Part shown: one piece after another, positions 25,845 to 34,712 of the stretch
Numbering within the stretch: the first letter of the stretch is position 1
Layout of the letters: the number at the start of each line of letters is the position of its first letter
Source of the DNA: Celeribacter naphthalenivorans
Lineage (GTDB): Bacteria; Pseudomonadota; Alphaproteobacteria; Rhodobacterales; Rhodobacteraceae
Length of the DNA: 64,000 bases
Reading direction: 5' to 3'
NCBI RefSeq assembly: GCF_020524585.1
Contig: NZ_JAIVLK010000002.1
Location: forward strand, 186,001-250,000
The notes under the pieces: generated by a model
What the model was told of the DNA's origin: nothing
The model's input: the letters and a program-made list of their open reading frames with translations, nothing else
Database searches by the model: none
Position numbers and translations under genes: made by a program

Positions 25845-26306
25845 TTATGCGCGCAAAATGTGATCGGCGGTGAAATCGACAGGGGCGGCGGCGTTTTGCG
25901 TCAGAAAACGGGCCCATTGCGCCCGCGCCAGTCGCAGCGCATCGAGGCCGATGTTCAGGCTGTCGCTGTCGATGGTCGCAACCGGCAGATCGGTGATCAG
26001 GAAAATCTCGGTCCCGGCAAGGGCGGTGCGGATATTGCCGCTTTCACGCCACATGAGGTTGTAGGCCAACAGCCCGTCCTTGGCGCGTTCCAGCGTTTCG
26101 TCTCCCGTGGCGGGCACGGTGGTGGAAAGCATCACGCGCTGGCCGATCTCGAAGAGTTCCAGGTCGATCTGTTCTTCGGTCTCGAACCCAACACTCCAGC
26201 GGCTTGCCGAAGTTTGCAGAACGGCGGTGATGCCGGGATTGGCGTCGGCCAATGCGACGAGCGTGTCGGACATGAACGTATCGAAGTCTCGGTCTTTGTC
26301 GGTCAT
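25845..26306 (-). CDS. Class I T3SS chaperone for the kinase effector
   Basis: A 153-residue protein with the CesT/SycE pattern: an N-terminal helix (FDTFMSDTLVALADANPGIT), strands (WSVGFETEEQIDLELFEIGQ), a strand-helix unit with LAGTEIFLITDLPVATIDSD, and a C-terminal helix. It starts the leftward two-gene unit with the kinase. Adjacent chaperone-effector pairs are the rule for class I chaperones, so the kinase is its probable client. Confidence 0.72.
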   Translation of the reverse strand: MTDKDRDFDTFMSDTLVALADANPGITAVLQTSASRWSVGFETEEQIDLELFEIGQRVMLSTTVPATGDETLERAKDGLLAYNLMWRESGNIRTALAGTEIFLITDLPVATIDSDSLNIGLDALRLARAQWARFLTQNAAAPVDFTADHILRA

Positions 26307-26636
26307 TTGCGGATCTTTCTATAGGTGGTGACGATCCTATCTTGTCAGGCTGGCGCTCAGGCCGCTGTGTCATTCGTCTCAACCCTGTGAGGGGGACAAT
26401 CGGCGCCGCAACCGGTCCCATCGGGCCGGGAAATTCGCCTGCCGGAGCGGGTCTGGTTCGGTGGTGAAAATGTATTGTTTTACAGTGGGTTGTGTGGGGT
26501 TTTTCCGGTTGTGGAGCCGCGGTGTTCTGCGCGCGGAAATAAAAAACCCTGCAATAAAATATAGACTTTTCGCCAATGTCAGAGAAGTTTTGTCTCTGTT
26601 AGGCTGAGGTAGAAACAGGTGAGAAATGGTTTTCCG
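26307..26636. promoter_or_regulatory. Intergenic region between T3SS chaperone and response regulator
   Basis: This 330-nt gap marks the edge of the T3SS region and should hold two divergent promoters. It contains an inverted repeat GGGTTTTT/AAAAACCC (26497-26504 and 26542-26549). An AT-rich stretch with TAAAATATAGAC around 26555 could serve as a -10 region. A perfect repeat CAGAGA-N7-TCTCTG lies at 26580-26598, in the leader of the response regulator. No coding sequence was recognised. Confidence 0.4.
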
Positions 26637-27332
26637 ATGAACGACAAACCCTCCATTCGCGTCGAAGGTGCCTTGCAAAATGCTTTGATTATCGACGACC
26701 ACCCGCTGTTTTGCGATGCCTTGTCGATGACCTTGAAGGCGGGGCTTGGCATCGAGCGGGTGCAGACCGCAGGCGCGCTGGAGGAGGCTTTGTCGGTGCT
26801 GGACGGCGGGCTTGAGCCCGATGTGATCCTGCTCGATCTGAACTTGCCGGACGTCAACGGGCTTGATGGTCTCGTGCGGCTGGTCAAGCTTTGCCCGCGC
26901 ACGCCGGTGGTGATCGTGTCGTCGATGGCGGAGCCGCGCGTGGTGCGTTCGGCCATTCGTGTGGGGGCGGCGGGGTTCGTGCCGAAACATTCGCCGCGCG
27001 ATGTGTTTCGCAAGGCCTTCGAGCATATCGCCAATGGCGAGATTTACGCCCCCGAAGGGGCCTATTCCGAGAGCGACGCCAATATGCCGCTGAGTTCCGG
27101 CGAGGAGGCGCTCATTCGCCTGTCGCATCTGACGAAACAACAGGCGCGGATTTTGCAGTTGATCTGCGAGGGGCAGATGAACAAGCAAATCGCCTATGAG
27201 CTCTCCATCGCCGAGACCACCGTCAAGGCGCATGTGACCGCGATCATGCGCAAGCTTGGGGTGCAAAGCCGCACTCAGGCGGTGCTCATCGCGCAGGAAG
27301 CCAACTTCAACAGCCTCTTGCCTGACACCTGA
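26637..27332 (+). CDS. LuxR-type response regulator (PedR/ErcR/ExaE-like)
   Basis: The 231-residue protein has an N-terminal receiver domain (IIDDHPLF, then ILLDLNLPDVNG with the phosphorylated Asp). A C-terminal LuxR helix-turn-helix follows (MNKQIAYELSIAETTVKAHV). In pseudomonads, related regulators control PQQ-dependent ethanol or phenylethanol oxidation. Here it opens a block with a FIST protein and a hybrid kinase, beside a PQQ-dependent dehydrogenase, so the same role is likely. ATG 26637 was used; a GTG at 26619 would add six residues. It is the best candidate to bind the CGAC-N4-GTCG sites downstream. Confidence 0.85.
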   Translation: MNDKPSIRVEGALQNALIIDDHPLFCDALSMTLKAGLGIERVQTAGALEEALSVLDGGLEPDVILLDLNLPDVNGLDGLVRLVKLCPRTPVVIVSSMAEPRVVRSAIRVGAAGFVPKHSPRDVFRKAFEHIANGEIYAPEGAYSESDANMPLSSGEEALIRLSHLTKQQARILQLICEGQMNKQIAYELSIAETTVKAHVTAIMRKLGVQSRTQAVLIAQEANFNSLLPDT

Positions 27333-27364
27333 GTTTGCGTCACCCTCATTTGAGGGAGGACATC

Positions 27365-28621
27365 ATGAGACATCAGAACGCAGCTTTCGGTGCGGGGTTT
27401 GGCGCGGGCTTTGGGCCGAGCTTTGGCGAGGGCGCGCCCATCGTGCGCTCGGCCGAGGTCGAGGCGCAGGACCCCGACGCCATCCGCAAGCTGGTGCAAA
27501 AGCTCGGCAAGGGTCCGTTTTCCATCGTCCTGATGTTCATCGCGCCCAGTGTGGACCGCGTGGCTCTGGCGCGTCAGATCAAGGCGGAGGTGCCTTGGGG
27601 GCGGGTGATGGGCTGTTCGACGGCGGGCGAATTGACCGCCGAAGGCTATGACGAGGACAAAATCCTCGCGGTCGGCTTTCCGGTCGAACATTTCGGGGTG
27701 GAGACGATCCTTGTGCCCGAGCTTAAGTCCTGTCTGTCGCAGGACCTGATGAGCGGCTTGATCCGCGCGCGGCAAATTCTGGCGCAACGCTACCCGCATT
27801 TCGAACATGAATTCGCGATGCTTTTGGTCGATGGGCTCTCGGAGCGTGAAGACGCGTTGACCGCCGCCTTAGCCTCTGGGTTAGGGCCTGTGCCTTTGTT
27901 CGGTGGCTCGGCGGGGGACGGGGTGCGGTTCAAGGAAACCTTTCTACTCAACGGGCGCCAGATCACCGAAAACGCCGCGATGCTGACGTTTTTCCGCACC
28001 CATTGCCCGGTGCGGGTGTTTTCCTGCGATCATTTTCAGGTCACCGAAAAGCGTATGGTCGTGACCGAGGCAGAACCGGACTCGCGTGTCGTCAATGAGA
28101 TCAACGCCGAACCCGCCGCGGTGGAATATGCGCGCCTGATCGGTCAGGACCCGGCGGCGTTGAACGATCAGGTCTTCGCCGCGAACCCCGTGGTGGTGCA
28201 GGTCGGCGGCAAACATCATGTGCGTGCGATCAAATCGGCGGACCCCAAGGGCGATATGTCGTTTTTTGCCGCGATTGATCAGGGCTTGGTGCTGACTTTG
28301 GCGGAACCCAAGGACATGGTGGGCCATCTGACCGATACGCTCGAAACCCTGTCACGACCTGCGGCACCGGAGATGGTTTTGGCCTTCGATTGCATCTTTC
28401 GTCGGATCGAGGCGGAGCAAACCCAGAAGAAAACCGAAGTGTCCGCGCTGTTGCGCAAACATAAGGTGCGCGGATTTTCCACCTATGGCGAACAGATCGG
28501 CGCGATCCATGTCAACCAGACCTTCACCGGGGTGGCGATCTATCCGCCGGGCACAGAGATGAGCGAGGGCGAATTGACGGCCTGTTCCGGTGCCACATCC
28601 GCAGAGGGGGCGCCCAGATGA
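27365..28621 (+). CDS. FIST domain sensory protein
   Basis: A 418-residue soluble protein with FIST-N (about 45-210, including GRVMGCSTAGELTAEGYDED and GLGPVPLFGGSAGDGVRF) and FIST-C (about 220-400, AIDQGLVLTLAEP, GFSTYGEQIG). FIST proteins are thought to bind small ligands and pass signals to linked kinases. The ATG follows GAGGGAGGA, and the stop overlaps the hybrid kinase start (ATGA). The same pairing of a FIST protein and a NahK-like kinase occurs in the Pseudomonas ethanol-oxidation region. The ligand here is unknown. Confidence 0.88.
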   Translation: MRHQNAAFGAGFGAGFGPSFGEGAPIVRSAEVEAQDPDAIRKLVQKLGKGPFSIVLMFIAPSVDRVALARQIKAEVPWGRVMGCSTAGELTAEGYDEDKILAVGFPVEHFGVETILVPELKSCLSQDLMSGLIRARQILAQRYPHFEHEFAMLLVDGLSEREDALTAALASGLGPVPLFGGSAGDGVRFKETFLLNGRQITENAAMLTFFRTHCPVRVFSCDHFQVTEKRMVVTEAEPDSRVVNEINAEPAAVEYARLIGQDPAALNDQVFAANPVVVQVGGKHHVRAIKSADPKGDMSFFAAIDQGLVLTLAEPKDMVGHLTDTLETLSRPAAPEMVLAFDCIFRRIEAEQTQKKTEVSALLRKHKVRGFSTYGEQIGAIHVNQTFTGVAIYPPGTEMSEGELTACSGATSAEGAPR

Positions 28622-30840
28622 ACCGGCCCTCTGATTTTGTCCTGAACCCCGCCGACACCCCGGAGCGGTCGCGTGAAAAGCTGTTGAAAATCGTCGATGT
28701 GCTGATGAGCCAGACGGAACAGCGCTCGAATGAACATAGCGCCGCCTATGCCCAGTTTCAGCGCGCCGCCATGTTCGAGGAACAGGTCCGGCAGCGCACC
28801 GTCGATCTGGAATATGCGCTCGATCTGCTCAATGTCTCCAACGCGCGGCTGGCCGAGGCGAACCGCGATCTCGACACCGCGCGGCGCAACCTCGCCAATG
28901 CCATCGAGACGGTGCAGGACGGCTTTGCCCTGTTCGATTCAGACGATGTGCTGGTGATGTATAACTCGCGCTTTGCGAGTTTCCTGCCGGATGTGCGCGA
29001 AGCCCTTCACGAGGGGATCGGCTTTGCGGATTATGCCGAATTGGTCGGCAAGTCCAAACATCTCGATCTGACCGAAACGGACACCGCCTACGCCTGGGCC
29101 GAACGTCGTGTCGAACGGCACCGGGACCGGCATGTGGTGTTCAACATTCACGTGGATGGCGACCGCTGGATCCAGATTTCCGAACAGCGCACGCCTGACG
29201 ATGGCACGGTGATCTTGCAGACCGATGTCTCCGATCTGGTGATGACCGAACGCGAGACCCGCGGGCGGATGCTGGACGATCAGGCCCAGATGATCCGCGC
29301 CACTTTGGAGCATGTCTCTCTGGGGGTGTGCATCTTTGACAAGGACGCGCGGCTCGCGGGCTTTAACCAACGTCTTGGCTATCTGATGGGCTTGCCGATG
29401 TCCTTCATGCGGATCGGCGCGCGGTTCGACACCATGTATCAGCGGGCCGAAACGGCTTTGACCCTGAGCGACGGGATGACGCCCGAGGCCTTGCTCACCT
29501 GGGTCTACGGACAGGCCCCGCGTGTGCCGATCAGTTTTGAACTCAAACATGTCGACAACCGCGTGCTGGTGGTCTCCGCCGAGGATCTGCCGGATGGTGG
29601 GTTCGTGATGTCGGTGATGGATGTCACCGCTGAACGCAAAGCGATGGACGAGCTGACGCAGGCCAACGAGACGCTGGAGGCGCGGGTGATGAGCCGGACG
29701 CTTGATCTCGAGGACGCGCTGGGCCGGGCAGAGCGCGCCAATGCCGCGCGCTCGCGCTTTGTCGCCGCCGCAAGTCACGACCTTTTGCAGCCCCTCTCCG
29801 CCGCCAAGCTGTTCGTGGCCTCCGCCGAGGACGATGTGACCAGCCCGCTGGCGCAGGAAACGCTGGCCAAGGCGCAAAATGCGCTGGCGAGTGTCGAAAA
29901 CATCCTCTCTGCGCTGCTTGATATTTCGAAACTGGAGGCCGGGCGGTCTGCGCTCGACATCATGCCGGTGCCCTTGGCGCCGATGCTGATGCAATTGCGC
30001 GAAGAATACCTGCCCGCCGCGCGCGCCAAGGGCATCGACTTGCGTGTTTTGCGCACGGATAAGATCGTCGAAAGCGATCCGACGTATTTGCGGCGGATTT
30101 TGCAGAACCTGATGTCCAACGCGATCCGCTACACCGAGGAGGGTCGGGTGTTGGTGGGCGCGCGGCACAAGCCGAACGGGCGTGTGCGTCTTGAGGTGCG
30201 CGACACCGGACCCGGTATTCCAGAAGCCTCGCAACAGGCGATTTTTCAGGAATTTCATCGGCTTGGCACCTCCGCTTCGGCCTCTGTCGGCATGGGGCTC
30301 GGGCTTGCCATCGTGGACCGGGCCTGCGCGCAGCTGGGTCATCCGATCCATCTGCACAGTGTGCTGGGCAAAGGCACGGTGTTCGGCATCGATCTCGCCG
30401 TGACCCGCCATGTGGCGGCGCAAAATCTGGCCAGTTTTCAATCCGCGCCCACGGTCCCGGATCAGGCCTTTGGGCTGATCGCGCTTTTGGTCGAAAACGA
30501 CGCCGATGTGCGCCGCGCCATGACGCTTTTGCTCGAAAAATGGGGGCTTGCAGTGGTGGCGGTGGAAAGCGGCGAAGAGGCGCTGTCGCTGGTGGCCGAG
30601 CTGGATGTGGTGCCCGATCTCATGCTGGTCGATTACCAGCTTGGCGAGGGCATCGACGGCATCGAGGTGATCCGCCAGATGCGGGGACTTTACGGCGCTA
30701 TTCCGGCGCGTCTGGTGACCGCGAACCGCTCGCCCGAGGTGGTACAGCACAGCGCGGGGGCGGGCGTCAAAATCCTCTACAAACCCATAGCGCCACAGGA
30801 CCTTGAGCGCTTTGTCATGGCGCCGCAGTCCGAGCCGTGA
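28618..30840 (+). CDS. Soluble PAS hybrid histidine kinase (NahK/ErcS'-like)
   Basis: The 740-residue kinase lacks membrane helices. It has an N-terminal coiled coil (about 50-100), two PAS-like domains (about 100-205 and 220-335), a second coiled coil, and a HisKA domain with AAASHDLLQPL. The ATPase domain shows NLMSNAIRYT, DTGPGIPE and GMGLGLAIV, and a C-terminal receiver contains LMLVDYQLGEG. It probably receives input from the FIST protein and passes phosphate to the LuxR-type regulator. The 3' end overlaps the convergent ABC permease gene by 26 nt. Confidence 0.9.
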   Translation: MNRPSDFVLNPADTPERSREKLLKIVDVLMSQTEQRSNEHSAAYAQFQRAAMFEEQVRQRTVDLEYALDLLNVSNARLAEANRDLDTARRNLANAIETVQDGFALFDSDDVLVMYNSRFASFLPDVREALHEGIGFADYAELVGKSKHLDLTETDTAYAWAERRVERHRDRHVVFNIHVDGDRWIQISEQRTPDDGTVILQTDVSDLVMTERETRGRMLDDQAQMIRATLEHVSLGVCIFDKDARLAGFNQRLGYLMGLPMSFMRIGARFDTMYQRAETALTLSDGMTPEALLTWVYGQAPRVPISFELKHVDNRVLVVSAEDLPDGGFVMSVMDVTAERKAMDELTQANETLEARVMSRTLDLEDALGRAERANAARSRFVAAASHDLLQPLSAAKLFVASAEDDVTSPLAQETLAKAQNALASVENILSALLDISKLEAGRSALDIMPVPLAPMLMQLREEYLPAARAKGIDLRVLRTDKIVESDPTYLRRILQNLMSNAIRYTEEGRVLVGARHKPNGRVRLEVRDTGPGIPEASQQAIFQEFHRLGTSASASVGMGLGLAIVDRACAQLGHPIHLHSVLGKGTVFGIDLAVTRHVAAQNLASFQSAPTVPDQAFGLIALLVENDADVRRAMTLLLEKWGLAVVAVESGEEALSLVAELDVVPDLMLVDYQLGEGIDGIEVIRQMRGLYGAIPARLVTANRSPEVVQHSAGAGVKILYKPIAPQDLERFVMAPQSEP

Positions 30841-31621
30841 GGCCGCCTTTGCCCGCCGCCGCAGGGCCCCGCCAGCGCCCGGCGGCGCGTTCCCACGGCT
30901 GGATCACCGCGACCTCGATCACCAGCATGACGGCCACGAAACTGAGTGCATAGGCCAGCACATGAGCGGTTTGAAAGTTCTGAAAATGTAGGTGAATTTT
31001 AAAGCCTATCCCATTGGAACGGCCTAGAAATTCCACGACAAGCACGATCTTCCAGATCATCGCCAAACCGTTGCGACCCGCAATCGCCAGATAGGGCGCA
31101 AGCTGCGGCAGAACGACATGGCGCAAATAGCGCGCGCGGGGCATGTCGTAGCTATATGCCATCTCATCGAGCCGCCGGTCCCGCGCGGCTGTGCCGTCGC
31201 GCAGCGTCACCGTCACCTGCGCCAATTTGTTGAGCGTGACGGCGGTGATTGCGGCCACCTCATTGAGGCCGATCCAGAGATAGCAAAGCACGATCACCAC
31301 CAGCGCCGGCAGGTTCAAAAACACCGTCACCCAAGGGTCAAACAGGCGGTTGAGACGCGGCGACAGGCCGAGCAAAATCCCAAGTGCGGTGCCAAGCACC
31401 ATGGCCGCCGTGAAGGACAGGATCACCCGTGTCAGCGTGGCCTGCATCTGCGGCCAGAGCATGCCTTTGGCGATCAGATCGGCCAAAACCACCATGACCG
31501 CCAAGGGCGACGGCAATATCTCCGGGTCGGCTTTGAGCCAAGCCGCAAAGGCCCAGAGCGCGACCAGCCCGCCCAGGGACAGGGCCGTATATCTCACTGA
31601 CGTGATCCGCGGGTTTTGCAT
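30815..31621 (-). CDS. ABC transporter permease, SsuC/TauC type
   Basis: A 268-residue inner-membrane permease with about six helices and the coupling-loop region RYLRHVVLPQLAPYLAIAGR. The family imports sulfonates, taurine, nitrate or related compounds. Its likely partners, an ATPase (41737-42426) and a binding protein (42423-43406), are on the same strand 10 kb away, with the PQQ island in between. It faces the NosR-like gene divergently. The substrate cannot be told from sequence. Confidence 0.85.
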   Translation of the reverse strand: MQNPRITSVRYTALSLGGLVALWAFAAWLKADPEILPSPLAVMVVLADLIAKGMLWPQMQATLTRVILSFTAAMVLGTALGILLGLSPRLNRLFDPWVTVFLNLPALVVIVLCYLWIGLNEVAAITAVTLNKLAQVTVTLRDGTAARDRRLDEMAYSYDMPRARYLRHVVLPQLAPYLAIAGRNGLAMIWKIVLVVEFLGRSNGIGFKIHLHFQNFQTAHVLAYALSFVAVMLVIEVAVIQPWERAAGRWRGPAAAGKGGLTARTAAP

Positions 31622-31670
31622 GACGTCCTCCCGAATTGACTGTAGCGCGGGGCGGGTCGCAGGGCGTGCT

Positions 31671-31684
31671 GGACTTTGGTCGTA
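31671..31684. promoter_or_regulatory. CGAC-N4-GTCG type operator, site 1
   Basis: GGACTTTGGTCGTA, with the palindromic core GAC-TTTG-GTC, lies 36 nt before the NosR-like gene and 50 nt from the divergent permease start. It matches the motif found at four other sites in this island. Confidence 0.6.
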
Positions 31685-31719
31685 TTCGCCGCGCGCACGG
31701 GTGTTGTTAGCGTGATCAC

Positions 31720-33828
31720 ATGCGCAGGCTCATTGTCTCTCTTCTTGTCTCACTGCGGGCGCTGATTTGGATCGTGCTCACCTTTTTTCCCCTGACGGTC
31801 GTGGCCGCCGGGCCAGAGCCTCTGCCGCGCGACGAGATCGCGGAGCTGATTGTCCCGCCCTATGCGTTGGGGAAGGAAATTGACGACCGAGGGGTCTATC
31901 AGCTTTTGAATTCCGGCGGGGCCGAGGTGGGCTATGTGTTGGAAACCGGCCCGCTGGCGCCTTTACCCGGATTCTCAGGAAAGCCAATCAACGCCTTGGT
32001 TCTTTTGGATAAATCTGGTGTCTTCATTGATGTGCGCTTGTTGTCGCAATATGAACCGGTCTTTGTCTCGGGCCTTGGCGAAGCGCCGTTTCGCGAGTTT
32101 CTGGCGCAATATCCGGGCCTCTCGATCACCCAAAGCCTCGTCGTCGGTGTGCCCTATGGCGCGGGCGGTGGCGGCTCCGATCTGGTCTATCTCGACGGGG
32201 TCACGAAGGCGACCGCCAGCGTGCGGATTGCGCATGAAAGCATCCTCGCCGCCACGCTGATCGTGGCCCGCGACAAGATGCAGGGGCTGGCAACAAGCAC
32301 GCCCGCGCGCCCCAATCCCGACATTGAGGAGGCGCTGACATGGGCCGATCTCGTGGACCAAGGCATCGCGCAGCACCTCTCCGTCACCAACGCCGAGCTC
32401 GACGCCGGTTTTGCCGGCACGATTTGGGCCAATGACGATCCGGAGGCACAGGCCGACCCGGAGGGCCGCTATCTCGATCTCTGGCTCATCGACATCGGTG
32501 CGCCCTCGGTCGCGCGGGCGGTCCTGTCTCCGGGTACTTTCGATGAGGTGCAGCGGTTTCTCGAGGTTTCTCCCGAGGCCGAGCCTCTGTTGGTCATGGA
32601 TGCCGGGCGGCACGGGTTGGTGTCGGAGGACTTCGTGCGCAACACCGCGCCGGATCGGCTCTCGGCGGAGCAGGGCGGCTTTCCCGTCGCGCTGCGCGAT
32701 GCCGACATCTGGGTCGAACTGGCGCCTGATGTGCCGGAGCCTGAAACCGCGATGATCCTGCGCGCCGACCGGCGGTTGGGGTTTGATCCGATCTCGGAGT
32801 GGGTGCTGCGGGTTCAGGCCGTGCGCGAACATGGCATGTTCCAGCCAGAGATCGGCGACACGCATTTCGAGCTGACTTACAAAGCGCCGGAGCGGTTTTA
32901 TAGCGTGCCCGAGGTCCACAAACCGCTGCCCGGCTGGCTCGAAGCGGCGTTCAATCGCAAGGCCGATCTGATCGCTCTCGCGCTGTTCCTGACCACGCTT
33001 TTGGTGCTCGTCGGCCCCTTGATGCATCGCTTCGCCGCCCTTCGTCATTTCACCGCGCTGCGGCTTGGCATCCTCTGCGTCGTGATCGGCTTCATCGGTT
33101 GGTGGGGGCAGGGGCAATTGTCCATCGTGACGGTGCTCGCCGTGCTGCGCGCCGCCGTGGGGGATGGCAGCCTGTCGGTGCTTCTGTATGACCCGTTTTC
33201 GCTGATGATCTGGGCGGTGAGTCTCCTTGGGTTCGTGCTCTGGGGGCGGGGGCTGTTTTGCGGTTGGCTTTGTCCGTTCGGCGCGATGCAAGAGGTGCTG
33301 CATCATCTCGGCAAGGCCTTGGGGCTGCGGCAACGCGAGGCGACGCCGCTCTGGGATCGACGTTTGAAGAAAGGGAAATACGTCGCGCTGGCGGGGCTGA
33401 TCGTGGTGGCCTTCGCGGCCCCGGATCACGCCGAAAAGGCCGCCGAGATCGAGCCGTTCAAAACCGCGATCACAGTCTATTTCAGGCGAGAGTGGATCTA
33501 TGTCGCCTACGCGGTGTTCCTCTTGGCCACCAGCCTCGTCTTTTTCAAAGGCTTCTGCCGCTATGTCTGCCCCTTGGGGGCGGTCATGGCGATCGGCGGC
33601 CTCTTGCGGGGCCGCGACTGGATCGCGCGGCGCGAGGACTGCGGAAGCCCCTGTCAGCTGTGCCGTGTGAAATGTCGCTACGGGGCGATCAAGAAGACAG
33701 GAGATATCCAATATGATGAATGTTTCCAATGTCTTGACTGCGTTAAAATTTACGACGACCCGACCCAATGTGTGCCGCTGGTCTTGGCGGCAAAACGTCG
33801 TGACAAATCACAGGAGATTGCGGCATGA
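31720..33828 (+). CDS. NosR/NirI-like flavo-iron-sulfur membrane protein
   Basis: The 702-residue protein has an N-terminal signal or anchor, then a periplasmic FMN-binding domain with a flavinylation-type motif near 160-167 (DGVTKATA). Further on are several membrane helices (about 410-640) with two CxxxCP motifs (CGWLCPFGA, CRYVCPLGA). Last comes a C-terminal 4Fe-4S ferredoxin-like part (CGSPCQLCRVKC, CFQCLDC). NosR-type proteins move electrons from the quinone pool to the periplasm. There is no nitrous oxide reductase gene here, so it probably serves the PQQ system. The stop overlaps the ApbE gene, which would attach its FMN. Confidence 0.88.
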   Translation: MRRLIVSLLVSLRALIWIVLTFFPLTVVAAGPEPLPRDEIAELIVPPYALGKEIDDRGVYQLLNSGGAEVGYVLETGPLAPLPGFSGKPINALVLLDKSGVFIDVRLLSQYEPVFVSGLGEAPFREFLAQYPGLSITQSLVVGVPYGAGGGGSDLVYLDGVTKATASVRIAHESILAATLIVARDKMQGLATSTPARPNPDIEEALTWADLVDQGIAQHLSVTNAELDAGFAGTIWANDDPEAQADPEGRYLDLWLIDIGAPSVARAVLSPGTFDEVQRFLEVSPEAEPLLVMDAGRHGLVSEDFVRNTAPDRLSAEQGGFPVALRDADIWVELAPDVPEPETAMILRADRRLGFDPISEWVLRVQAVREHGMFQPEIGDTHFELTYKAPERFYSVPEVHKPLPGWLEAAFNRKADLIALALFLTTLLVLVGPLMHRFAALRHFTALRLGILCVVIGFIGWWGQGQLSIVTVLAVLRAAVGDGSLSVLLYDPFSLMIWAVSLLGFVLWGRGLFCGWLCPFGAMQEVLHHLGKALGLRQREATPLWDRRLKKGKYVALAGLIVVAFAAPDHAEKAAEIEPFKTAITVYFRREWIYVAYAVFLLATSLVFFKGFCRYVCPLGAVMAIGGLLRGRDWIARREDCGSPCQLCRVKCRYGAIKKTGDIQYDECFQCLDCVKIYDDPTQCVPLVLAAKRRDKSQEIAA

Positions 33829-34709
33829 GGCTGTCTCGACGCCGGTTTCTGACCCTGTCCGCCTGTGCTTTGGCGGCGCCCGCAGGGGCTGCGACGGGGC
33901 GTTGGACAGGCTATGCCTTTGGGGCCGAGGTTTCCGTGGAATTGCGTGGACCGCACGGGCTGGTTGAGGCGGATTTACAAGCGGTGATCGCTGAAATCCG
34001 TGCCTTGGAACGGCGCTTTTCACTTTATGATCCGGCCTCCGATCTGTCACGTTTGAATGCGCGTCGGGAGGGGCCTCTATCACCGGAAATGCGCGAGGTT
34101 TTAGAGCTGTCACACCGGGTTCATGCTGTGACGGGCGGCCTGTTCGATCTGACAATCCAGCCGCTCTGGGAGGCTCTTGCACAGGGCGGGGATGTGACAG
34201 CCGCCCGCGATTTGATCGGTCTGGATCGGGTCACGCTTGAAGCCGATTATGTCAAGCTGGTTGCGGGGCAAAAGCTCAGTTTCAACGGCATCGCGCAGGG
34301 CTATGCCACGGACCGGATCGCCGCGCTTTTAGCTGCGCGCGGCTATGGAGACGCCCTGATCAACATGGGGGAATTTGCCGCTTTGGGCGGGCCATTTCGG
34401 TTGGGCTTTGAGGACCCAGACGCCGGGCGTCTGGGCGCGGTTCACCTCAGCGCGGGGGCGATGGCGACGTCTAGCCCAAGCGCGATGACGGTGGGCAGCG
34501 AGACGCATATCCTGCACCCCAAAGGTGGAAAAGCGCTGTGGTCGACCGTGACCGTACTCGCAAAAGGCGCGGGCCAAGCGGCGCTGGCGGATGCGGCCTC
34601 GACCGCCTTTTGCCTGATGCCGCGCCCCGAGATCGAGACGGCCAAGCGAAAGCTCGGCCTGTCTCGGGTGTACCTTGTGGATGTCGCGGGCAATCTGAGC
34701 TCGCTGTAA
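33825..34709 (+). CDS. apbE: FAD:protein FMN transferase (ApbE/NosX)
   Basis: ApbE transfers FMN from FAD to a Thr or Ser of a target flavoprotein in the periplasm. The 294-residue protein has a twin-arginine-like signal (RLSRRRFLTLSACALAAPAG) and the family regions ALERRFSLYDPASDLSRLN, TGGLFDLTIQPLW, FNGIAQGYATDRIA and NMGEFAALGG, and a C-terminal DAASTAFC segment. It overlaps the NosR-like gene by 4 nt, which identifies the latter as its probable substrate. Confidence 0.92.
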   Translation: MRLSRRRFLTLSACALAAPAGAATGRWTGYAFGAEVSVELRGPHGLVEADLQAVIAEIRALERRFSLYDPASDLSRLNARREGPLSPEMREVLELSHRVHAVTGGLFDLTIQPLWEALAQGGDVTAARDLIGLDRVTLEADYVKLVAGQKLSFNGIAQGYATDRIAALLAARGYGDALINMGEFAALGGPFRLGFEDPDAGRLGAVHLSAGAMATSSPSAMTVGSETHILHPKGGKALWSTVTVLAKGAGQAALADAASTAFCLMPRPEIETAKRKLGLSRVYLVDVAGNLSSL

Positions 34710-34712
34710 TCC

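Noticed and set aside
28939-30750. 603-residue frame on the - strand
   Set aside because: Antisense to the hybrid kinase, which has all its catalytic boxes.
31975-33768. 597-residue frame on the - strand
   Set aside because: Antisense to the NosR-like gene, whose Cys motifs are intact.
31720-34709. Denitrification (nos) cluster
   Set aside because: Only NosR-like and ApbE genes are present; no nosZ, nosD, nosF, nosY or nosL.
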